Assembly (NCBI GenBank): GCA_946613885.1
Contig: CAMOGA010000009.1
Location: forward strand, 1 to 46,892
Direction: 5' to 3'
Origin: an uncultured Pseudomonadota bacterium
GTDB lineage: Bacteria; Pseudomonadota; Alphaproteobacteria; Rs-D84
DNA: 46,892 nt
Below the pieces are notes generated by a model. The model was not told the origin of the DNA. It did no database searches and saw nothing but the letters and a program-made list of their open reading frames with translations. This document shows positions 16,889 to 26,539 of the stretch, piece after piece. The number at the start of each line of letters is the position of its first letter. Position 1 is the stretch's first letter. The translations under genes and the position numbers were made by a program.

Positions 16889-17640
16889 TGAAACAACAAA
16901 CGCAATTTGACAGTGAAAATATATTGATGTCTGTATTGGGACATCTGGTTTTGATTGCAATAATGGTGTTTTCATTTTCTGCGATAATTGATGAAGCAAA
17001 ATTGGTGACACCGAATCGTGTTCAAATTATTGAATTGGATTTAAGAAACGTTCGTATATCTGGCGATGAAACGAAATTATATAACACAACCGCCCCACAA
17101 CAAAACGAACCAGAACAAGACAACAAAAAAGATATTCAGGAATCTAAGGTTGTCACCGATGATAAAATTGAATTAAAACAACCAACGTTGGTTGAAAACG
17201 ATGAAAAAAAGGTTAAAAAAGAACAAAAACAACAAAAAACAGAAAAACAACCAGAACCTGAAAAACCTGCCCCACGCAAAAAAACAGTGGTTCGTGTTAA
17301 TCGAGAGGTTGCCTCTTTGGATCGAACAATGACAATATCTGTCACGGATGCATTGCGTGTTGCGTTGACGCGTTGTTGGAATATTGACACAACCAGACCG
17401 GGATTGGAAGATATCATATTAACTGCACACATACGTTTTTTACCAACAGGCGTTGTTGATAAATTATGGTTTGATTCCGAATCGCGTGCGCAATACGATG
17501 CAGATTTTGCGTATGTGTTGGAAACCGCACGTGAAGCGATTAAGGTTTGTTCGCCATTTTCAATGTTGCCACGTAATGAATATAATACATGGCGCGATAC
17601 ATCGGTTAGTTTTTATCCAACAACGGGTCGTGTTATGTAA
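16888..17640 (+). CDS. tolA: TolA-like protein
   Basis: Protein of 250 residues with the TolA layout: one N-terminal membrane helix (about residues 15-36), a Lys/Glu/Gln-rich linker (about 70-135, charged and presumably helical; KKVKKEQKQQKTEKQPEPEK), and a C-terminal globular domain (about 140-250) with RCWNIDTTRPGLED. TolA spans the periplasm and links TolQR to the outer membrane. The linker is shorter than in enteric TolA. tolB and pal, which usually follow, are absent; the next feature is the convergent RNase P RNA gene. Confidence 0.85.
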   Translation: MKQQTQFDSENILMSVLGHLVLIAIMVFSFSAIIDEAKLVTPNRVQIIELDLRNVRISGDETKLYNTTAPQQNEPEQDNKKDIQESKVVTDDKIELKQPTLVENDEKKVKKEQKQQKTEKQPEPEKPAPRKKTVVRVNREVASLDRTMTISVTDALRVALTRCWNIDTTRPGLEDIILTAHIRFLPTGVVDKLWFDSESRAQYDADFAYVLETAREAIKVCSPFSMLPRNEYNTWRDTSVSFYPTTGRVM

Positions 17641-17646
17641 AAAAAA

Positions 17647-17662
17647 ACCGCCGCAAGGCGAT
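17647..17662. terminator. Bidirectional terminator between tolA and rnpB
   Basis: Imperfect stem ACCGCC / GGCGAT with GCAA loop, flanked by A7 on one side and T7 on the other. Serves the tol operon and the convergent RNase P RNA. Confidence 0.75.
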
Positions 17663-17669
17663 TTTTTTA

Positions 17670-18027
17670 TATCAGGTGTTCAATAAGCCGGATTCTGTTT
17701 CACCCCATCCGTGTCCACACACCGACACAAATGGGCTATAAGCATAATTAATCTGCAAATCGTGTTACCACGAAAAGTCAAGCCCCCTACCCGATTCTCT
17801 ATAACGACTGGGACTGTCTTTGGAATCCTGTTTGGGGTTGCTGCACATAGAGATTGCCCGTTTCACCGTAACTAAATACGCTCGTCTCTGCTGCTCTAAT
17901 CATCAGGTTACCCTGTGCGGCCGTTAACCGCTATGTTGTCCCAACGCAGTCCGGACTTTCCTCTGAATTGTGTTCATATGGCTTCCCACGTCCAACTCAG
18001 CTATGCTTTTTCGCACCCAACAGAGTG
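17670..18027 (-). ncRNA. rnpB: RNase P RNA (class A)
   Basis: The minus strand carries the universal RNase P RNA blocks: GAGGAAAGTCCGGACT near the 5' end (plus-strand 17948-17963), GGTGAAACGGG in the middle, and ACAGAATCCGGCTTATTGAAC at the 3' end (about 17680-17702). These are the conserved P4 strands and J regions of the ribozyme that removes tRNA 5' leaders. The ends are estimates from a P1-like pairing (TTGGGTG with CACCTGA). A terminator follows at 17647-17662. Confidence 0.95.
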
Positions 18028-18062
18028 TAATATATCACTTGTTTCAGATTTTTCAATATTTT

Positions 18063-18272
18063 TTATTCGCCCATATTTTTTGCATCGTGCAATGTTTGCT
18101 TTAACACATCGGCGGCAATTTGTTGGATTTTATGTGCTAATGGACGAACATTCATGGCGATTGCCATTTCTTCACCGAATTTTTTTGAAATCGCATCAAT
18201 TTGTGTTGGTGCGATAATAAATACAGTGCTGGTAATATCTTTTGGATTTAATTGCTGTATGTTATCTCTCAT
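18063..18272 (-). CDS. Small hypothetical protein upstream of rnpB
   Basis: Protein of 69 residues, probably all-helical and soluble, no family recognised (e.g. QIDAISKKFGEEMAIAMNV). Support: AAAAGGGATAATT Shine-Dalgarno region before the ATG, same strand as rnpB, and a clean frame across an otherwise AT-rich intergenic space. It ends about 35 nt before the RNase P RNA 5' end and may be co-transcribed with it. Confidence 0.65.
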   Translation of the reverse strand: MRDNIQQLNPKDITSTVFIIAPTQIDAISKKFGEEMAIAMNVRPLAHKIQQIAADVLKQTLHDAKNMGE

Positions 18273-18371
18273 AATTATCCCTTTTATTTTTATTCATGAC
18301 AATATCATAACATAAAAAACAAAAAATAAGAACAAATAAAATTTATTTTTGAATAAATTATTTTTTATCGG

Positions 18372-18401
18372 TTGACACAGTGTTGAATTTTTTTCTATAC
18401 T
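18372..18401 (+). promoter_or_regulatory. Strong promoter of the secreted repeat-protein operon
   Basis: Perfect TTGACA (18372-18377), 18-nt spacer, TATACT (18396-18401), followed by an AAAGGAAAGGG Shine-Dalgarno tract. Confidence 0.85.
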
Positions 18402-18432
18402 GAACATATCAAAGGAAAGGGATTTAATAAAA

Positions 18433-21400
18433 GTGGCTGTTTTTCGGGCTTTTTCGAACATGTTCAGACATATGATAACTGCTGTGGCGGTCTGTCTTGC
18501 GTGTGGAATAACAACGTCCGCAATGGCATTGCCTCAATATACCCTAACATATACTTGTGGAAATGGTTCCGGAACACATCCTGCTGCTGTTACTGTGTCA
18601 ACTGGTGGTTATGTCAATATCGCAGAAAATACTTGCACTGCGCCATCTGGTCAGTATTTTAGTCATTGGTCATGCAGTAATTCACCAAGCACTCAATATT
18701 CTGCAGGTGCTCAGTATGACGTAGATTTGACTTTAAACGCTGATACTGGCAATGTCACGTGTACTGCACAATGGACATCAACATTGTCATGCCCAGTCAC
18801 ATATAATTATGGTTCGTGTTCTAAATCTTATAACTTGAACAGCAGTGCGTATGGTTCTAGTAACGGGGAGGTGCGTTTAATACCAACTGTGTCTCAGGTT
18901 TGTGAAACAGATTCTAATTGTAATAACGTTTCATCATGTGTTGGTAATGGAATTTTCCAAGGTTGGAATTGTGGCAGTACAATACAGGGGGAAAGTTGTA
19001 CACCAGAGGTATCCGGCTCTGTTTTTGCTCCTGGGACAACAAGTTGTAAGGTATATTATGACTCTGGGTCAAATTGTGGTGCAACATGTACGGCAATTTA
19101 TAATTATACTGTATCTTATAATTGTGGTACGGGTTCTGGCACTCCGTCATCTGGAACGGCAACAAACAATCAATCATTTACGTTTGCAGCGGCAAATGTA
19201 TGTACTGGGGCAAGCGGTGCAACATTTACAGGATGGTCTTGCGATAATGGTGTCGGTGATAAATCTGCCGGACAAACGATTTCTTCATGGAATTATAACA
19301 CCGGAACAACCTGTACAGCACAATGGAAAGGCGGAACAACCCCATCAACCAGTTGTGACAAAGACTGTGAAACCAAAAACATAGCAGATTCTGAATTTGG
19401 GGCCAAGAGGGATATGGATGGTCAACAGGTCGGATATATAGATGCCAACAGGAATGCCCGTAATGCCGAGGAAGTCGGTATAAAAGGTATTAACACGTGG
19501 GGTGTTAGGTTTGATTACGGTACAATCACAGGTTCCGCAATGTGTGATGAAACAAGACCGTCTGGCGATGTGTTGGTGACCACTGGAAAACCTGCTGGAA
19601 CTACTGGTATATATTGTTGGTGTAATGCAAATAAATACACACCCGAAACTGGTTCTGCGATAGATTTAATAACAGATTGGATATATACTTATCAATTTAG
19701 CGATTCAAGAGAGTGTGATGCCCGCTGTGCAGAAATGTGCGCAAATCAATTTAGTACAAAACTACCAATGCGCGAAACGGTTTATGGCACTGGTACATAT
19801 TGTGAATGTCCATCGTATACCGTGACATATTCTTGTGGCAGCGGGGTATCGGGCACTGCCCCAACAGATGCTACACAATATTCTTCTGGCGACACGGTGA
19901 CAACATCAGCATCGGCGGGTACTTGTCGCAAATCTAATTCTACGTTTATTGGTTGGACATGTGGTGGAACAAATGTAAACGCCGGCGGAACGTTTAACAT
20001 AAATGGTGACACAACATGTTCGGCACGGTGGCAGACCAATCAAATACAGTTTTATGTTGGCTATCATCAGGGAACAGCCGGCAATGCACCTATTTATGGG
20101 GATGATCCGACCGCTCCAACTTCTTGTATTTATGGTGAAACATGCAATGCGCCAAATAACACATATACAGTAGATGGTGATTATACATTTGCCGGGTGGA
20201 GCTGTACATCCAATTCTGGAACATGTGCACAGGCAATATATCAACCTGGTGATTCAATATCTACTGCTACATCTGTAAATGGCGCAATAATAGAATTAAA
20301 TGCACAATGGACAGCAAATTCAACACCAGAAACATATACTGTCACGTATGCGTGTGGTGATGGGTCTGGCACACCACCAACCGATAACACAGAATATACG
20401 TCTAACAGTTCGGTGACAACATTGGCAAACACATGCACTGCACCAACTAATACAACATTTAGCAACTGGAGTTGTAATGGAACATTGGTTAATGCGGGTT
20501 CAACGTTCACGTTAACCGGTGAAACGGTTTGCACCGCGCAATGGGCATGTAATACCGGTTATACTTCAAATACAACATCCAGTGTATTGGATGGATATGC
20601 ACCAGATTCTATCGATTATTATGCTGGTGGTACACTTGGCAGTGTTAATCAAAACAATGAATATGATATAGCATTTACATATGGTACTATTTATGTGACT
20701 GGTATGGCTGGTGTGTCTGGAAATTATTTAACTTTGACCACACCACCAGCGGGGACAGATATGTGTTGGTGCCGTGTGACGCGGTATAAAGATACAAACA
20801 ACAACATGCATACATTGAATACAAGATGGGCTTCTAGATATATTGATGGTGGTGCAGTTGCTAGTGATGCTGTTTGTGCATCGCAGTGTGCAAACAAATT
20901 TGCAGAGACATATAACGGGTCAGATTCTCTTGCTTATCGGAATAATGGGTATGTAAGTTATGAAACATCGTGTAATCCAAATGATTATACAATAACGTTA
21001 AATGACAATGGCGGTTCTGGTGGTTCTGGAACAATATATACAACATATAACACGAACGTTTATAACGACAGTGCGCGTAGCAATGCGATGACAACGTCTG
21101 CAAATTCTGTTGCAATACCAACCTATTCTAGTCGGGCTTTCCAGGGTTATTACAGTGAGATAATTGGCGGAACACAATATATTGATGCAAATGGACGTAT
21201 TACAACGGCTGGGTTGGCTGCTGGTAAGGGGTATACCGACAATAATCAAACGTGGTATGCACATTGGTCTGTTGAAACATATAACGTCACATATTCATGT
21301 GGTGTTGGAACTGGTACCGCCCCAACAGACAATCAAAATTATCACAATGGCGCAACCGTTGTTGCAAAACCAAACACATGTTCAAATTCTGGTGGTTCGT

Positions 21401-22371
21401 TTGCAGGTTGGTTGTGTAATGGTGCTGTTGTTAATGCTGGTTCAACATTTAACATAGCGGGACATACGTTATGTATTGCACAATGGAATTGCGGCGCTGG
21501 ATATCATGAATATAATCCATTAATAGAACATACTAGTCTTGCTTGGGATGCTAATTATTCTGATACTACTAACTATAGTATGACTATACCAAACGTTGGT
21601 GCAATACAAATAAAAGCAATGATAAGCAGCGAATCTGGTATTGATTCAAACGGATATCCAATCGCAATGTATTATGAACCAAACAAACCAACCACTACCA
21701 CAGAAACAGAAGGTTATTGTTGGTGCCGCGTGACCGGTTTTACACCGACAAATGGAACTTATGAATCTATAGATTATTTGCCTTGGATACCAATATCAGG
21801 TCAGAGGGGTAGTACAGAATCCTGTCAACAAACATATTGTAGGGAATTCCTGTCAGGCAGTTATCCTTATGATCAAACAACGCAAAATAAATTGATGATA
21901 CGTAAAACAGTATTATCCACAGGTTCAAAATGTGTTCCGAATACGTTTAATGTTGTATATGCCGGCAATGGTAACGATGGTGGTTCTGCACCGTCTGCAC
22001 CAACAACGTGTACATATGGCGAAACATGCAATGCGCCATCAAACACATATACAAAAACAGGATATGATTTTGATAAATGGGCATGTTCTGTTGATTCAGG
22101 CAACTGTGCATCTGGTACGTATTCGGCTGGTGCGGATATCAGTACCGCCACGACTGTTAATAATGCAACAATAACTTTAACTGCGCAATGGGCTGGGACT
22201 AAAATTAATTTGAAATGGCGGTCAAATGGCGATGCTATTACCTCTACACCTGAATATTGTTATTATGGCTCTCTGGCTAATACGCCCGGTGGTATAAACG
22301 ATATTCAACAACCCACTAAACGAGGATATACATTTGCGGGATGGAAAGTCACCGCATGGCAAGACAATTAA
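18433..22371 (+). CDS. Giant secreted repeat protein (InlB-type repeats plus three YCWC modules)
   Basis: Protein of 1,312 residues. Starts at GTG 18433 after AAAGGAAAGGG (ATG 18460 is an alternative); signal peptide ends near TSAMA. InlB/Listeria-Bacteroides-type repeats begin near residues 35, 222, 461, 537, 634, 851, 949 and 1170. Each runs from a Y-x-V-x-Y strand through a GW(S/T/L)C turn to TAQW or similar; most carry paired Cys. Three cysteine-rich modules lie between them (about 310-460, 706-850, 1025-1168) with YCWC at 394, MCWC at 777 and YCWC at 1095. The last ~55 residues (from KINLKW to GYTFAGWKVTAW) are only the first half of a repeat. Probably surface-exposed and rich in disulfides; role unknown, adhesin-like. 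Confidence 0.85.
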   Translation: MAVFRAFSNMFRHMITAVAVCLACGITTSAMALPQYTLTYTCGNGSGTHPAAVTVSTGGYVNIAENTCTAPSGQYFSHWSCSNSPSTQYSAGAQYDVDLTLNADTGNVTCTAQWTSTLSCPVTYNYGSCSKSYNLNSSAYGSSNGEVRLIPTVSQVCETDSNCNNVSSCVGNGIFQGWNCGSTIQGESCTPEVSGSVFAPGTTSCKVYYDSGSNCGATCTAIYNYTVSYNCGTGSGTPSSGTATNNQSFTFAAANVCTGASGATFTGWSCDNGVGDKSAGQTISSWNYNTGTTCTAQWKGGTTPSTSCDKDCETKNIADSEFGAKRDMDGQQVGYIDANRNARNAEEVGIKGINTWGVRFDYGTITGSAMCDETRPSGDVLVTTGKPAGTTGIYCWCNANKYTPETGSAIDLITDWIYTYQFSDSRECDARCAEMCANQFSTKLPMRETVYGTGTYCECPSYTVTYSCGSGVSGTAPTDATQYSSGDTVTTSASAGTCRKSNSTFIGWTCGGTNVNAGGTFNINGDTTCSARWQTNQIQFYVGYHQGTAGNAPIYGDDPTAPTSCIYGETCNAPNNTYTVDGDYTFAGWSCTSNSGTCAQAIYQPGDSISTATSVNGAIIELNAQWTANSTPETYTVTYACGDGSGTPPTDNTEYTSNSSVTTLANTCTAPTNTTFSNWSCNGTLVNAGSTFTLTGETVCTAQWACNTGYTSNTTSSVLDGYAPDSIDYYAGGTLGSVNQNNEYDIAFTYGTIYVTGMAGVSGNYLTLTTPPAGTDMCWCRVTRYKDTNNNMHTLNTRWASRYIDGGAVASDAVCASQCANKFAETYNGSDSLAYRNNGYVSYETSCNPNDYTITLNDNGGSGGSGTIYTTYNTNVYNDSARSNAMTTSANSVAIPTYSSRAFQGYYSEIIGGTQYIDANGRITTAGLAAGKGYTDNNQTWYAHWSVETYNVTYSCGVGTGTAPTDNQNYHNGATVVAKPNTCSNSGGSFAGWLCNGAVVNAGSTFNIAGHTLCIAQWNCGAGYHEYNPLIEHTSLAWDANYSDTTNYSMTIPNVGAIQIKAMISSESGIDSNGYPIAMYYEPNKPTTTTETEGYCWCRVTGFTPTNGTYESIDYLPWIPISGQRGSTESCQQTYCREFLSGSYPYDQTTQNKLMIRKTVLSTGSKCVPNTFNVVYAGNGNDGGSAPSAPTTCTYGETCNAPSNTYTKTGYDFDKWACSVDSGNCASGTYSAGADISTATTVNNATITLTAQWAGTKINLKWRSNGDAITSTPEYCYYGSLANTPGGINDIQQPTKRGYTFAGWKVTAWQDN

Positions 22372-22400
22372 AATGAACAAATAAACAAAGGAAGAAGAAA

Positions 22401-23558
22401 ATGAGAACAAAAATATTTTTAACCAGTGCGATGATAATGATGGTTCTTTGCCCTGCCCGTGCAACCCAGGGACAAATTGATGCAGGGGTGACAACTACAA
22501 ATTGTTATGGTGATCCTTTATATTATAGTGGCACAGAACAGACATCTGGAACATTGACTTATACTGCACAATGGACTGCCAATAAATACTCTGTCATATA
22601 TGACAAAGGCGCACACGCAGCCGCAGCCGCAGCTACCTATACTCATGACGATGGTGCAACATATGATCAAAATTATGCAATACCAACAACGGGGGCGGCA
22701 GGCACAGGTGTAGCAAATGCATCAAAACCTGCAACTGGTTATACATTTGTTGGTTGGAATACCGCAGCAAACAAAACAACAGCCAATTGGAATGGCGAGT
22801 CACCATGGAATCATACATCTGATTTGACAGTGTATGCAGCATATGCACCAAAAACATACAATGTTATATATGCTAAGGGCGACCATGCTGCATCAAATGT
22901 AAATGATTACACCGATACAAATGGTGCAACATATGATCAAAATTATTCTGCATTGGGCGCGACAACCACAGGTGTGTCTGCAGCAACAGGATATGTATTC
23001 TTAGGATACGTAAAATCTGACACGCCAAACATTACCAGAACAAGTGCGACCGCAGGAACATTAAACAATGCATGGACGGGTGAAACCCCATGGCAAATTG
23101 ATGATAATTTAACAGTGACTGCGGCATATTTGGCTAAACAATACACCGTGACGTATGATTGTAATGGCGGAACAAAGAAATCGGGCGTGTCATCGTTGAT
23201 TGACACCAATGGTGCAACATATGGTTCTGCATATACCTTCTGGGAAGGCAAAAATACTTGTGAAAAAAATGGTGCTGAATTTTCAGGATGGAATTGTGTG
23301 ATTACTGGAACAACCACCGCTGTTAATCAAAACACAAACGCATCTTCGTGGGCAACAGATGGTAATGTGACTTGTTCCGCACAATGGGGTGCTAATTTGA
23401 TTAATCTGCGTTGGAATTCAAACGGTGGAACACCGTCATCCGTCACAATGCCACAAACATGTTCATACGGAACAACAGATGGTATCAGTGATATTACCCA
23501 ACCAACCAGAGCGGGTTATACATTTAACGGCTGGCAGGTAACAAATTGGACAGAATAA
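22401..23558 (+). CDS. Secreted InlB-type repeat protein, second of three
   Basis: Protein of 385 residues with a signal peptide ending near CPARA. ATG follows AAAGGAAGAAG. The mature N-terminus resembles the second half of a repeat (GQIDAGV..NCYGDPLYYSG, ending TYTAQW). Complete repeats follow; two share an ATYDQNY motif and a 26-bp DNA repeat. The C-terminus (from INLRWNSNGG to GYTFNGWQVTNW) again looks like a first half. No YCWC module. It lies 29 nt after the giant gene and 24 nt before the next, so all three are probably one operon. Function unknown; surface or matrix protein is the best guess. Confidence 0.83.
   Translation: MRTKIFLTSAMIMMVLCPARATQGQIDAGVTTTNCYGDPLYYSGTEQTSGTLTYTAQWTANKYSVIYDKGAHAAAAAATYTHDDGATYDQNYAIPTTGAAGTGVANASKPATGYTFVGWNTAANKTTANWNGESPWNHTSDLTVYAAYAPKTYNVIYAKGDHAASNVNDYTDTNGATYDQNYSALGATTTGVSAATGYVFLGYVKSDTPNITRTSATAGTLNNAWTGETPWQIDDNLTVTAAYLAKQYTVTYDCNGGTKKSGVSSLIDTNGATYGSAYTFWEGKNTCEKNGAEFSGWNCVITGTTTAVNQNTNASSWATDGNVTCSAQWGANLINLRWNSNGGTPSSVTMPQTCSYGTTDGISDITQPTRAGYTFNGWQVTNWTE
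22651..22946 (+). repeat. 26-bp direct repeat within repeat-protein DNA
   Basis: The same 26 bases occur at 22651-22676 and 22921-22946 (core GGTGCAACATATGATCAAAA), 270 bp apart; a shorter version recurs near 23211-23226. They encode GATYDQNY in successive repeats. This is recent internal duplication or strong codon-level conservation. Confidence 0.85.
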
Positions 23559-23582
23559 ATAACATAACGGTATAAACAAGAC

Positions 23583-26438
23583 ATGTATAAACGTTTGTTG
23601 ATATTTTTAATTGTATTAATAACAGGTTCTGCATTCGCAGAGCCAGGGGTTATTGATGCCAATGTAAATTCAGCAAACTGCAGTGGTGATTCATTGTGGT
23701 ATGATGGTTCTGACCGATATTCTGGGACATTTACTTATACTGCACAATGGACACCCAATAAATACATTATAAAATACATATGTGACGAAGAACGTCCTGA
23801 CGATATTACAGAACAAGAGGTGACGTTTGATGCTGAATATTCTTTGTCAGATGGCAGAATATGTGAATCGCGGACAGGAAGAGAATTTGTAAAATGGAAT
23901 TGCGACCATGAATTGCCAGACAGAACATACACTTTAACCGAAAATACCGAATGCAAAGCAGTATGGAACGAATGTGCAGATGGAGAATACCTGCAAGATG
24001 GCAGATGCACTCCATGTCCTGACGGTTATACAAACAGTGATGGCGACAGAAACGACAAAACGTCTTGTTATATAATTAAAACTAATGTCGGCAATCAAAA
24101 ACCTGCTGATGTTCCAGAAAATTGTCAAACTGCTGAATATGGTGCTTGCAGACCTGGAACATGCGAATACATGCAGCATTATGGTATCGAAGGCGAAACT
24201 TGTGAACCTGAGGATTGCACGCAACCCGTGATAAGTGTGACGGCACAAACTAACGCTTTTGTAAATTCCGATGGCAAATCATGCTCGATTTGTGCAACAT
24301 ATGGTGACGGCAGTTATACACTGTCACAGGGCGGAAATGTTGGCTATGATGCATGTTATAAAGAATTACCACAAACCTGTATACAGAACGAGTGTGTAAA
24401 TCCTGATGTTAATGGTTGCGCAGGTGTAATATGTGCATCCAGTTGTGAATGTGGTGCCCTGGGAATGTACAAGGAATATTCTAATGGTAATGTTGAAGGC
24501 GTTCCAACCAAAGAATGTACAAAATATGTATCTGCGTTGGTACATAATTCTGGATATTATACAGCAAACGATTTAAGCAGTTGCCCAAGATGTGCGCGTG
24601 GTTACAGCAGCGAAAGCAACGCTGATACAGGCATTGGTGTTTGTGAAAAAGCATGCTCGGTTCAATGTAATGGTAATGACGAAAATGCGTGCCCTGCCCA
24701 TGCGAGTTGTACTTACGATACAACCTATATGAATTCGGGTGTGCAATACGGTGATGAAACCGCATGTAATGCCGCAGAAAGTTTATGTCCGGTAAGCGTT
24801 GTGACGTGTTTTACGGGTTATACATACGACAGTACCACAAACACATGTAAACCAAATTGTAATACGGTTGATTTGAATCTAAACGGTGGTAATGGTGGTA
24901 CTTTGGTATTGTACAAATATACCGATGACACCAAATGGTACACATCAAAGACAGATTCCACAACATGTTCTGGATTAGTATCTGATTTGCCGGAATTACC
25001 ATCACGTTCGGGGTATACTTACGCTGGGCATTATAACAGCAGTGTTGGTACAACAAATCGTATTGCCGATATCGGTACATTGGATACAGTTTGGACAATA
25101 AACGATAATCAGGTTATATATGCACAATGGAATCCAATTAACTGTGATTGCGATATTGAAAACGGTGCAAATAATTGCGTGGGTGCGGTAAATGAAAACA
25201 ACGCATGTGATTATACATGGACCTGTGACAATGGGTATTATACCGAAATTCAAAATTCAACAAATCAAACAACAGAATACACCGCCAGATGTATTAAATG
25301 TCCAGACGAATACACAACCACAGACATTAGTGCAACCACGGTATCACAATGTTATAAAACATGCGACAAACAATGCGTTCAACCAAATTGTCCAAATGGC
25401 GCAATCAGTTGTTCTTATGAAGAAACAACCACCACTGGCAAACAATATTATGGTGCCAACTCATGTGATGCCGAAGATATTTTGTGCACCATAACCGATA
25501 TTGTGTGTGATACAGGATATTCTAAACGTTCATATGTCAACGAAAATGGAAATCATAGATACAGCAAAGGTATGTCGGCTGGTTCTGATATTTGTTGGCT
25601 AGACGGTGTATCTACGAATTGTTTGGGCAATACGGTTGTTGATTTAAAATTATATGAATGGTCTGTAGCGTTTGATTATGGTAATGTGCACGGTAAATCT
25701 TTGTGCAGCACCACCAGTGCGCCATCATATACTGTTGGAAAACCAAACGATACCGCCACAGGACGTTATTGTTGGTGCAAGATGGACAATTATTCATTAG
25801 ACGGCCAATCGTATGATGCAGATTATTTTGACTGGATTGCTATTACTGATGCATCATGGTCTGTGTCTGCATGTACAAATTATTGTTCAGATGCATGTGC
25901 GAACAGAGTTCAAAACAGTTCTGTATTCCGTTCGTTGCTGTTCAAAGGGACAAATTTATATGCGATGTGCGAACCACAAGATTACAATATTGAATATGTT
26001 TTAAATGGTGGTGAATTTCCTGCAACTGCGATAGTCCCACACAATTATAACATTACATCAAAAACAATCACTATACCTAACCCAACAAAACCAGGTGCTA
26101 TCTTTGTTGGTTGGTGTGATGATGCAGATTTAACTGAAAATTGTTCAACAGAACGCACAATTTCATGGGGTTCGTTTGGCGATAAAACACTTTATGCAAA
26201 ATGGCGTTCTTTGTGTGAAACTAATCGTTGGTTACACGTAGGCAACGAAAAAGTATGTTTGTATGACACGCAACAAACCCATCCAGCATTGGCAATACGT
26301 GCAACAAATGGTACGGTTTACTATGCAAATTTATCACAAGACACAGATTTGCCTTTACGTGGCGGCACAACCATGAAAATGCATATAAAAATCGGCAATA
26401 AAACATATAATGTGTATGATTATTCTGTAAGTCAATAA
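23583..26438 (+). CDS. Cysteine-rich secreted repeat protein, third of three
   Basis: Protein of 951 residues, signal peptide ending near GSAFA. The N-terminus (PGVIDANV..NCSGDSLWYDG to TYTAQW) is paralogous to that of the preceding protein. Then come a degenerate repeat (to about 130), a Cys-rich region with growth-factor-receptor-like spacing (CTPCPDGYTNSDG, CPRCARGYSSES), another repeat (about 425-515), more Cys-rich sequence, one YCWC module (Y729) and a further repeat. The C-terminal domain (from NRWLHVGNEKVCLYD to NKTYNVYDYSVSQ) is unlike the other proteins and may be a cap or anchor. The ATG has a weak Shine-Dalgarno sequence. Function unknown. Confidence 0.83.
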   Translation: MYKRLLIFLIVLITGSAFAEPGVIDANVNSANCSGDSLWYDGSDRYSGTFTYTAQWTPNKYIIKYICDEERPDDITEQEVTFDAEYSLSDGRICESRTGREFVKWNCDHELPDRTYTLTENTECKAVWNECADGEYLQDGRCTPCPDGYTNSDGDRNDKTSCYIIKTNVGNQKPADVPENCQTAEYGACRPGTCEYMQHYGIEGETCEPEDCTQPVISVTAQTNAFVNSDGKSCSICATYGDGSYTLSQGGNVGYDACYKELPQTCIQNECVNPDVNGCAGVICASSCECGALGMYKEYSNGNVEGVPTKECTKYVSALVHNSGYYTANDLSSCPRCARGYSSESNADTGIGVCEKACSVQCNGNDENACPAHASCTYDTTYMNSGVQYGDETACNAAESLCPVSVVTCFTGYTYDSTTNTCKPNCNTVDLNLNGGNGGTLVLYKYTDDTKWYTSKTDSTTCSGLVSDLPELPSRSGYTYAGHYNSSVGTTNRIADIGTLDTVWTINDNQVIYAQWNPINCDCDIENGANNCVGAVNENNACDYTWTCDNGYYTEIQNSTNQTTEYTARCIKCPDEYTTTDISATTVSQCYKTCDKQCVQPNCPNGAISCSYEETTTTGKQYYGANSCDAEDILCTITDIVCDTGYSKRSYVNENGNHRYSKGMSAGSDICWLDGVSTNCLGNTVVDLKLYEWSVAFDYGNVHGKSLCSTTSAPSYTVGKPNDTATGRYCWCKMDNYSLDGQSYDADYFDWIAITDASWSVSACTNYCSDACANRVQNSSVFRSLLFKGTNLYAMCEPQDYNIEYVLNGGEFPATAIVPHNYNITSKTITIPNPTKPGAIFVGWCDDADLTENCSTERTISWGSFGDKTLYAKWRSLCETNRWLHVGNEKVCLYDTQQTHPALAIRATNGTVYYANLSQDTDLPLRGGTTMKMHIKIGNKTYNVYDYSVSQ

Positions 26439-26510
26439 TTGCATTATTTGGATTATTTTTGCTTAATCGCCTTGTTTTACAAAAAACATGAATTATATAG
26501 AATAAGTGGC

Positions 26511-26539
26511 TTGACCCGTGGGGGTAAAATTGCTATAAA
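26511..26539 (+). promoter_or_regulatory. secA promoter
   Basis: TTGACC (26511-26516), 17-nt spacer, TATAAA (26534-26539), 37 nt before the secA ATG. Confidence 0.75.

Noticed and set aside
18433..23560. Tandem DNA repeats as a CRISPR array
   Set aside because: The repeats are in-frame coding repeats of differing length without uniform spacers, and no cas genes are present.
18900..26400. Many long antisense and alternate-frame reading frames in the repeat-protein genes
   Set aside because: They mirror Cys/Thr/Gly-rich repeat codons, lack ribosome sites, and give no plausible proteins.
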